Shown piece by piece: positions 6,710 through 11,839 of a DNA stretch of 11,839 nt. Below the pieces are notes generated by a model. That model was not told where the DNA came from. It did not search any database and worked only from the letters and a program-made list of their open reading frames with translations. Each line of letters starts with the position of its first letter. Position 1 is the stretch's first letter. The translations under genes were made by a program, and so were the position numbers. Source of the DNA: an uncultured Neisseria sp. (lineage in GTDB: Bacteria; Pseudomonadota; Gammaproteobacteria; Burkholderiales; Neisseriaceae); assembly GCA_927911515.1 (NCBI GenBank), contig CAKMQH010000111.1:1-11839 (forward strand), written 5' to 3'.

Positions 6710-6767
6710 TTCAGTTGGGCAATGAAACCGAATCAGGAACAATGAATTGATGGTTTGATTGGTTTTT

Positions 6768-6875
6768 TATAGTGGATTAAATTTAAACCAGTACAGCGTT
6801 GCCTCGCCTTGCCGTACTATTTGTACTGTCTGCGGCTTCGTCGCCTGGTCCTGATTTAAATTTTAATCCACTATA
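6768..6875 (+). mobile_element. Correia repeat enclosed element (short form), copy 2
   Basis: 108 bases, TATAGTGGATTAA to TTAATCCACTATA, same orientation and same inner deletion as copy 1, with small differences (CCAGTACAGCG; one extra T in the right repeat). It lies 15 bases past the stop of the metal permease and before its terminator, so permease transcripts would include it. Correia hairpins in mRNA are reported to be cut by RNase III. Confidence 0.93.
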
Positions 6876-6890
6876 GATTATGGCTTGTCG

Positions 6891-7769
6891 TTAAGCGATG
6901 CGGTGTTTTTTGCCGCGTATCCATTTGGTCAATATGCCGCCTTCGCTGCCGAAGATGACGGACAGGGTGTATAAGACGCCGCAACACAAAATAATGGCAG
7001 GGCCGGACGGTATTTCGACGTGATACGAAAACAGTAAGCCCGCAAAGCCGCAGAAGAGTGCCAGCAAGACTGACAATAAAATCAACATACCCATATTTTT
7101 TGCCCACAAGCGCGCGGTAATGGCGGGCAACATCATCAAACCGACTGACATCAGGGTGCCGAGTGCCTGAAAGCCGGCAACCAGATTCATGACTACCAAC
7201 ACGAGAAACGCGACATGCCAAAAACCGCCTTTCCCGCCAACGGCTTTTAGAAACAGGGGATCGATGCTCTCCAAGACTAAGGGGCGGTAGATGGTTGCCA
7301 AGACGGCAATCGTTACGCTGGCGGCGATGGCAATCAGTTGCAATGCGGGGATGTCCACTGCCAAGACAGAGCCAAACAACAAATGCAGCAAATCCACGTT
7401 GCCGTCTTTTTGTTTGCTGACCAAGATGACGCCGATTGCCAGACTGCTCAAATAAAATGCGGCAAAGTTGGCGTCTTCTTTTAAGGAGGTAAAACGGCTG
7501 ACCAATCCTGCCAAAAGCGCCATCAGCATACCGGCGACAAAACCGCCGATACTCATTGCCGGCAGGCTCAAGCCCGCAAAAATATAACCTATCGCGGCTC
7601 CGGGCAACACGGCATGGCTTAATGCGTCTCCGACCAAGCTCATGCGGCGCATCACGAGGAAAACGCCGACAGGTGCGGCACTGAGTGCCAAACAGAATAT
7701 CGATGCCAGCGCATAACGCATGAAATCGAATTCTGCGAACGGAGAAATCAGTAAATCGTAAAAATTCAT
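6891..7769 (-). CDS. Metal ABC transporter permease, ABC-3 family (ZnuB/MntB type)
   Basis: 292-aa inner membrane permease for zinc or manganese import. Family signs: PVGVFLVMRRMSLVGDALSH near residues 33-52 with the conserved GDALSHAVLPG, and around eight hydrophobic segments across the length (FCLALSAAPVGVFLV, SIGGFVAGMLMALLAGLV, AIAASVTIAVLATIY, HVAFLVLVVMNLVAGF, GMLILLSVLLALFCGF, AIILCCGVLYTLSVIFG). The C-terminus is basic (WIRGKKHRIA). Such permeases need an ATPase and a periplasmic binding protein; in meningococcus and gonococcus all three genes are together, but here rfbC lies upstream and lysC downstream. No Shine-Dalgarno precedes ATG 7769; instead it overlaps the TGA of an upstream frame (ATGA), suggesting former coupling to a preceding gene. 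Zinc versus manganese cannot be decided from sequence. Confidence 0.92.
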   Translation of the reverse strand: MNFYDLLISPFAEFDFMRYALASIFCLALSAAPVGVFLVMRRMSLVGDALSHAVLPGAAIGYIFAGLSLPAMSIGGFVAGMLMALLAGLVSRFTSLKEDANFAAFYLSSLAIGVILVSKQKDGNVDLLHLLFGSVLAVDIPALQLIAIAASVTIAVLATIYRPLVLESIDPLFLKAVGGKGGFWHVAFLVLVVMNLVAGFQALGTLMSVGLMMLPAITARLWAKNMGMLILLSVLLALFCGFAGLLFSYHVEIPSGPAIILCCGVLYTLSVIFGSEGGILTKWIRGKKHRIA

Positions 7770-7858
7770 TGTGTTTGCCGTTTGGGTTTGAAAATAGTAG
7801 ATGCAGGCGCATTATCCTGATTCTGCCGCATAAGGGCAAATAGGATAAGCTCCTGCAA
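7766..7858 (-). pseudogene. Possible 3' tail of a lost upstream gene (ATPase partner?)
   Basis: In the minus frame ending at the TGA that overlaps the permease ATG, 30 codons are open and end ASTIFKPKRQTQ. The overlap (ATGA) is the usual junction between ATPase and permease genes of metal ABC operons. It begins right after the uptake sequence that marks the end of rfbC, so the front of the gene would have been replaced. Too short to identify; this is inference from position and overlap. Confidence 0.33.
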
Positions 7859-7860
7859 TC
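7800..7860. repeat. Imperfect 19-base inverted repeat before the permease gene
   Basis: GATGCAGGCGCATTATCCT (7800-7818) and AGGATAAGCTCCTGCAATC (7842-7860) pair over most of their length with small gaps, around a 23-base loop. On the minus strand no U-run follows. It could fold in the rfbC-permease transcript. Confidence 0.45.
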
Positions 7861-7863
7861 ATT

Positions 7864-7875
7864 TTCAGACGACCT
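7864..7875 (-). repeat. DNA uptake sequence overlapping the end of rfbC
   Basis: Exact AGGTCGTCTGAA on the minus strand; its first base is the last A of the rfbC stop codon. It is unpaired, so there is no strong terminator between rfbC and the permease. Confidence 0.85.
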
Positions 7876-8413
7876 TAAAAGGTTGCGGCTTCTGCCAAGA
7901 TTTTACCTGCCAAGTCTTTGGGCGACAGGTTCGGTTCGCCTTGCAGCGGCCATTCGATGCCGACTGTCGGGTCGTTCCAAATCAGCGAATGTTCGGCTTT
8001 CGGGTTGTAATAATCCGTGCATTTGTAAACGAATTCGGCTTCATCGCTCAAAACGTAAAAGCCGTGTGCGAAGCCTTCAGGTACCCAAAGCTGGCGTTTG
8101 TTTTCCGCTGACAGGATTTCGCCCGCCCATTTGCCGAAAGTCGGCGAACCTTTGCGCATATCGACGGCAACGTCAAATACTTCGCCGACAACAACGCGGA
8201 CGAGTTTGCCTTGCGTGTTTTCGGTTTGGTAATGCAGGCCGCGCAATACGCCTTTGCCTGATTTGGAATGGTTTTCCTGCACGAAGGTGCGGTCGCAGAC
8301 GTTGGCCTTAAACCATTCGTCGCGGAAGGTTCCATAAAGAAGCCGCGCGCGTCGCCGAAGACTTGCGGTTCTAAAAGTTTGACCTCGGGAATGGTGGTAT
8401 CAATGATTTTCAT
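7875..8413 (-). pseudogene. rfbC: dTDP-4-dehydrorhamnose 3,5-epimerase, frameshifted
   Basis: RfbC/RmlC epimerises dTDP-4-keto-6-deoxy-D-glucose to dTDP-4-keto-L-rhamnose, a cytoplasmic cupin enzyme. The first 28 residues are normal (MKIIDTTIPEVKLLEP, then FGDARGFFME), after which the frame is lost. Adding one base at the AA tract (TT at 8330-8331 on the plus strand) restores TFRDEWFKANVCDRTFVQEN and a 179-aa protein of normal length, with SGKGVLRGLHYQ (catalytic His61), WVPEGFAHGF and YKCTDYYNP. As written, translation ends early in the wrong frame. The rear part could start only at a GTG without a ribosome site. Start ATG 8413 is preceded by GGAATTGAAAAT. A Correia element sits 52 bases upstream, between rfbA and rfbC. 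Real mutation or sequencing error are both possible. Confidence 0.9.
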
Positions 8414-8465
8414 ATTTTCAATTCCACTTGAACGAATTAAGAAAAACTACGCTTGATTCGATGAA

Positions 8466-8573
8466 TATAGTGGATTAACTTTTAAACCAGGACGGCGTTA
8501 CCTCGCCTTGCCGTACTATCTGTACTGTCTGCGGCTTCGTCGCCTTGTCCTGATTTAAATTTAATCCACTATA
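8466..8573 (+). mobile_element. Correia repeat enclosed element (short form), copy 3
   Basis: 108 bases between rfbA and rfbC, same orientation and class as copies 1 and 2 but with more substitutions in its left half (GGATTAACTTTTAAACCAGG, GTTACCTCGC). It starts 14 bases after the rfbA stop. Its left terminus with the flanking bases gives TATATT on the minus strand, pointing into rfbC, a possible outward -10 of the sort reported for Correia elements. Confidence 0.92.
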
Positions 8574-8587
8574 CAATCTGTTTGACC

Positions 8588-9463
8588 TTACCGGTTTATG
8601 CCCGCCAGCAGGCGTAACAGATATTGACCGTATTGGTTTTTTGCCATCGGACGGGCGAGTTCTTCCAAACGCTCGTCTGAAAGCCAGCCGTTGCGCCAAG
8701 CGATTTCTTCAAGGCAGGCGACTTGCAGGTCTTGGATGTTTTGCACGGTTTGGACGAATGAAGCGGCTTCGTGCAGGCTTTCGTGCGTACCAGTGTCCAA
8801 CCATGCAAAGCCCCGTCCCAAAAGCTGGACGGACAATGAGCCGTCGTCAAGATACATTTGGTTGAGCGTGCTGATTTCGAGTTCGCCGCGCGCGGAGGGT
8901 TTGACTTGTTTGGCAAACTCGACGACGCGGTTGTCGTAGAAATATAAGCCTGTTACCGCCCAGTCGGATTTGGGCTGTTTCGGTTTTTCTTCGATGGATA
9001 AGGCGTTGAAGTTTTCGTCAAATTCAACGACGCCGAAACGTTCGGGGTCTTTGACTTGGTAGCCGAACACGGTGGCGCCGTGTTTTTTAGAAGCAGCCTG
9101 TTTCAGAGTTTGGGTAAACGACTGACCGTAGAAAATATTGTCGCCCAAAACCAAGCAGACGTTGTCGTTGCCGATAAATTCTTCGCCGATGATGAATGCT
9201 TGCGCCAAGCCGTCAGGGCTGGGCTGCTCGGCATAGCTGATGGAGATGCCGAAATCGCTGCCGTCACCGAGCAGTCGTCTGAAAGAGGGATTGTCTTCGG
9301 GGGTGGTGATGACCAAGATTTCGCGTATTCCTGCCAACATCAATACGGACAAGGGGTAGTAAATCATGGGTTTGTCGTACACGGGCAGCAGCTGTTTGGA
9401 TACGCCGCGCGTGATGGGGTAGAGGCGTGTGCCGCTGCCGCCGGCAAGGATGATGCCTTTCAT
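8588..9463 (-). CDS. rfbA: Glucose-1-phosphate thymidylyltransferase
   Basis: 291 aa; joins dTTP and glucose-1-phosphate to dTDP-glucose, the entry step of dTDP-rhamnose and related sugars, in the cytoplasm. Motifs: [20 protein letters not shown] (8-27, nucleotide binding), [11 protein letters not shown] (29-39), VLGDNIFYG with Asp108 (metal), [20 protein letters not shown] (157-176) and [10 protein letters not shown] with Asp223. Length matches the family, and it is the only intact member of this rfb set. A good ribosome site (CAGGAGAAAACCC) precedes ATG 9463. An uptake core (GTCGTCTGAA) lies inside the gene at 9274-9283. Confidence 0.97.
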
Positions 9464-9498
9464 GGGTTTTCTCCTGAGTAGTGTGTGTTTGCGTGATT

Positions 9499-9508
9499 TT
9501 CAGACGGC
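9499..9508 (-). repeat. Off-dialect DNA uptake core GCCGTCTGAA
   Basis: The 10-mer GCCGTCTGAA on the minus strand, the core used by meningococcus/gonococcus, preceded here by AA. It is the only C-type core found; all the others are GTCGTCTGAA. It lies between the exported-protein gene and rfbA. Confidence 0.8.
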
Positions 9509-9516
9509 TTTCGGTC

Positions 9517-9888
9517 TTAACGAGGCTTGCCGTTTATCATGCCGAAGAAGCTTTTGATATCGAAGTAAATGGAACGGATGTCACCAGCTTCATTTTGAAC
9601 GTCGATACGGTCATAGACGCTGTCATTTTTCTTTAACAGAGCTTGTCCGACTACGCGATATTCAGGCATGTGTTCTTCAATCCAGGAATATTCGGCGGCA
9701 ATGCCACGCGTAGTGTCGTTTTCAATGATGACAATTGCCCTTTCGATAGAGCTGCCATCGGCTTTTATTGTCTTCTGAACCGTCGTTTGTGCAACATGAT
9801 GTCGTGTTTCTTTGGCCGAAATTGGCATAGAAACAAACAAGACAGAGGTCAAAGTTGCTAATAAGAAAATGCGGGATGGAGAGTACAT
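9517..9888 (-). CDS. Small exported protein of unknown function within the rfb cluster
   Basis: 123 aa. Residues 1-25 are a signal peptide (basic start MYSPSR, hydrophobic IFLLATLTSVLFVSMP, cleavage after ISA), so the mature part of about 98 residues is periplasmic or secreted. The rest has IERAIVIIENDTTRGIAAEY, EYRVVGQALLKKNDSVYDRI and GDIRSIYFDIKSFFG, likely an alpha/beta fold; there is no cysteine pair, lipobox or membrane anchor. I do not recognise a family. A clear ribosome site (AAGGAATATCC) precedes ATG 9888. It sits 54 bases after rfbB and about 50 before rfbA, same strand, so it is probably cotranscribed. A periplasmic protein is unexpected among cytoplasmic nucleotide-sugar enzymes. 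Confidence 0.78.
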   Translation of the reverse strand: MYSPSRIFLLATLTSVLFVSMPISAKETRHHVAQTTVQKTIKADGSSIERAIVIIENDTTRGIAAEYSWIEEHMPEYRVVGQALLKKNDSVYDRIDVQNEAGDIRSIYFDIKSFFGMINGKPR

Positions 9889-9942
9889 GGATATTCCTTT
9901 GTATGATGAAGCCCGATGTTTTCAATAGAATGATTGCATAGT

Positions 9943-11006
9943 TTACAACTTACCTAAGCGCTCTAAACGGTAGCTGCCGTTCAATACGTTTTGCCACCAG
10001 GTTTTGTTGTCCAAATACCATTGCACTGTTTTGCGGATGCCGGACTCGAATGTTTCCTGCGGTTTCCAGCCCAGCTCCCTGCCGATTTTGGCAGCATCGA
10101 TGGCGTAGCGCACATCATGACCGGGGCGGTCTTGTACGAAGGTAATCAAATCTTCATAACGCGCCACACCGGCAGGTTTTTCAGGAACGAGTTCTTCCAG
10201 CAGAGCGCAGATGGTTTTGACCACTTCAATATTGGCCTTTTCATTGTGTCCGCCGATATTGTAAGTCTCGCCGACAACGCCTTCAGTAACAACCTGATAC
10301 AACGCGCGGGCGTGGTCTTCGACAAACAGCCAGTCGCGGATTTGCATCCCGTCGCCGTACACGGGCAGGGGTTTGCCGTCGAGCGCGTTCAGAATCATTA
10401 ACGGGATGAGTTTTCGGGGAAGTGATACGGACCGTAGTTGTTCGAGCAGTTGGTTACGATGGTCGGCAGACCGTAGGTGCGCAGCCATGCACGCACAAGA
10501 TGGTCGCTGGACGCTTTAGAGGCAGAGTAGGGGCTGGACGGTGCGTATGGCGTGGTCTCGGTAAACAAATCGTCCGTACCGTGCAAATCGCCATAGACTT
10601 CATCGGTGGAAATATGGTGGAAACGGAAAACTTCGCGTTTTTCAGACGACATTTGCTGCCAATAGGCGCGCGCAGCTTCCAGCAGGTTGAACGTGCCGAC
10701 GATGTTGGTTTGGATAAACTCGCCGGCAGAATCAATCGAGCGGTCAACATGACTTTCCGCCGCCAAGTGCATCACGGCATCGGGCTGATGTTGTGCAAAT
10801 ACGCGGTCAAGTTCGGCACGATAGCAAATGTCCACTTGCTCAAAAGCGTAACGAGGGCTGTCGGCTACGTTGGTCAATGATTCGAGATTGCCAGCATAAG
10901 TTAACTTGTCGAGGTTGATGACGGAATCTTGGGTATTTTGGATGATGTGGCGGACAACTGCCGAGCCGATAAAGCCCGCGCCGCCGGTAACAAGGATTTT
11001 TTTCAT
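9943..11006 (-). pseudogene. rfbB: dTDP-glucose 4,6-dehydratase, frameshifted
   Basis: RfbB/RmlB is an NAD-dependent short-chain dehydrogenase-type enzyme converting dTDP-glucose to dTDP-4-keto-6-deoxyglucose. The front 198 residues are intact: TGGAGFIGS (7-15, NAD binding), HLAAESHVDRSI (80-91), STDEVYGD with Thr134-Asp135-Glu136, and the catalytic pair Tyr160/Lys164 in YSASK. After YGPYHFPE the frame shifts; one extra A in the AAAA tract (plus 10411-10414) restores KLIPLMILNALDGKPLPVYG and the whole C-terminal substrate domain (RDWLFVEDHARAL, TYNIGGHNEKAN, DRPGHDVRYAID), giving 354 aa, the normal length. As written, the protein stops soon after the shift and would lack the sugar-binding domain. 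An uptake core lies inside at 10641-10650. First gene of the cluster, with promoter at 11038-11067. Confidence 0.93.
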
Positions 11007-11037
11007 GGGATGGGTCTAAGATACAGTACAGCCTTGA

Positions 11038-11067
11038 ATTATAACTGTATATATATAAACGTGTATA
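11038..11067 (-). promoter_or_regulatory. Probable promoter of the rfb cluster
   Basis: On the minus strand TATACA (4 of 6, 11067-11062) and a perfect TATAAT (11043-11038) with 18 bases between. Transcription would start near 11031, about 25 bases before the rfbB ATG. The ribosome site in front of that ATG is poor. Confidence 0.55.
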
Positions 11068-11070
11068 CAT

Positions 11071-11114
11071 GGAGGTAATTTAACATCATGGTATTTTTCT
11101 TGCCGTTTAGGTGA
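11071..11114 (+). other. Strong Shine-Dalgarno followed by an 8-codon reading frame
   Basis: GGAGGT at 11071-11076 is followed after 11 bases by ATG (11088) and MVFFLPFR then TGA (11112-11114), 86 bases before vgrG. It could be a leader peptide, the remnant of a gene start, or chance. Confidence 0.25.
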
Positions 11115-11200
11115 AATTTATGCCATTTGTCTTGGTTAATATATTCGTCATTTCTGTTGTGGTATATTTCAAATACTTATCATAACTGTCTCTTGAAATC

Positions 11201-11839
11201 ATGACTGCCCGCCAATCCTACCACCTCACCTTCGCCCGTTTCTCTCCGTCCCTCTCCGTTCGTTCTTTCACCGCCTCCGAAGCCGCCAACACCGCCTACC
11301 GCGTCGAAATCACCACCACCTCCACAGATTCCTCCCTGCCGTTGTCTTCCTACCTCAACCAGCGCGCAGCGTTTGAAATCCGTCCGCAGGAAACCGTATT
11401 GTCCGAAGTGGCCACCGCCTTCGCAGCCGGTTCGGACGACCCTCCGGCGAAGCAATGGCAGGGCATCGTGACTTCGTGTGAGAAGCTGTCGGTATCTAAG
11501 GATGAAACCGTTTACCGCTTCGTTTTAGAGCCGCGCTTCGCGGCTTTAAAACATTTCCAATCCTCCCGACTGTTTCAAAACCAAACCGTCCCCGACATCG
11601 TCGCCGCCGTCTTCAAACACCACGGCTTCTCCGGTGTCGACTACCGTTTCCAAAAAAGCCGCAGCTATACCGTACGCGAGTATGTGACCCAGTATCTCGA
11701 AAGCGACTTCGCCTTTATCAAACCGTCTGTGTGAAGAAGAGGGCATCTGGTATGCCTTCGAGCAGAATGAACAACATGGCGATGTAGTCGTCTTTGGCGA
11801 CAGTCCCGAACACTACTTCCGCGACCAAAGCCTGCCCGT
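11201..11839 (+). pseudogene. vgrG: Type VI secretion spike protein VgrG, N-terminal part, frameshifted and cut by window end
   Basis: VgrG (TssI) forms the trimeric tip of the type VI secretion tube and carries effectors. The visible 213 codons correspond to the gp27-like (phage late control D) region: SYHLTFARFSPSLSVRSFTA at the start, AFEIRPQETVLSEVATAF, VYRFVLEPRFAALKHFQSSR, FQNQTVPDIVAAVFKHHGF, then YVTQYLESDFAFIK. Here an extra C (CC at 11723-11724) gives PSV and a stop at 11732-11734. Without it the frame runs on as RLCEEEGIWYAFEQ and open to the window end, the expected VgrG continuation. ATG 11201 has no strong ribosome site. It faces away from rfbB, and the gene after the window should be informative (adaptor, effector, immunity). 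The base change may be real or an error. Confidence 0.88.

Larger units (their letters stand above)
6504..6890. other. Intergenic region between the metal permease and lysC
   Basis: 387 bases without a gene. It contains the lysC promoter, an uptake-sequence hairpin and a Correia element, described separately. I see nothing further. Confidence 0.7.

Noticed and set aside
6871..7839. A 322-codon minus frame overlapping the metal permease, longer than the permease itself
   Set aside because: It is arginine- and histidine-rich without membrane segments, the usual look of a shifted frame over a GC-containing gene; the 292-aa frame carries the conserved permease motifs.
4988..8573. Regularly spaced repeats as a CRISPR array
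   Set aside because: The repeats are about 107 bases with inverted ends and lie 1.7 kb apart with genes between; they are Correia elements.
8330..10414. Phase variation by slippage at the rfbC and rfbB A tracts
   Set aside because: The tracts are only 2-3 and 4-5 bases, far shorter than repeats that slip at useful rates in Neisseria; sequencing error or ordinary mutation is likelier.

Overview
The window comes from a Neisseria chromosome, most likely a commensal of the N. mucosa / N. sicca / N. macacae type. Two things show this. Eight exact copies of the 12-mer AGGTCGTCTGAA occur, which is the DNA uptake sequence dialect I know as AG-mucDUS; the AT-GCCGTCTGAA form of meningococcus and gonococcus is absent. 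There are also three complete and one partial Correia repeat enclosed elements (CREEs), small transposon-like repeats typical of Neisseria. The species call is an inference.

Layout. Bases 1-37 are the end of a CREE that continues outside the window. Bases 140-1877 hold a FadL/OmpP1-type outer membrane transporter (minus strand) with terminator and a candidate promoter. Bases 1994-2589 are an AT-rich island with one small acidic protein of unknown function and an open frame that overlaps its start. Bases 2555-4158 hold pyruvate kinase (minus) with a uptake-sequence terminator and a candidate HexR operator. A 171-aa four-helix membrane protein (plus, 4472-4987) follows. A CREE, two hairpins and lysC (aspartokinase, minus) come next. 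Another uptake-sequence hairpin and a CREE separate lysC from an ABC-3 family metal permease (minus, 6891-7769) that has no ATPase or binding-protein gene beside it. Bases 7875-11006 are a dTDP-sugar cluster on the minus strand in the order rfbB, a small exported protein, rfbA, CREE, rfbC. On the plus strand, vgrG (type VI secretion spike) starts at 11201 and runs off the end.

How the genes work together. RfbA, RfbB and RfbC catalyse the first three steps from glucose-1-phosphate to dTDP-4-keto-L-rhamnose; the final reductase gene (rfbD/rmlD) is not here. Pyruvate kinase, aspartokinase, FadL and the metal permease are independent housekeeping or transport functions, and the repeats and uptake sequences between them look like boundaries where blocks have been joined.

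The main anomalies are these. rfbB, rfbC and vgrG each carry a single-base indel that breaks an otherwise normal reading frame; all three lie in the right-hand third, so sequencing or assembly error must be considered beside real inactivation. Two genes (the AT-rich ORF and the metal permease) begin with an ATGA overlap to an upstream open frame that has no recognisable beginning, as if each had been cut away from a partner gene. I found no rRNA, tRNA, CRISPR array or IS transposase. No clearly new system is proven; the best candidates for novelty are the AT-rich island at 1994-2589 and the exported protein inside the rfb cluster.
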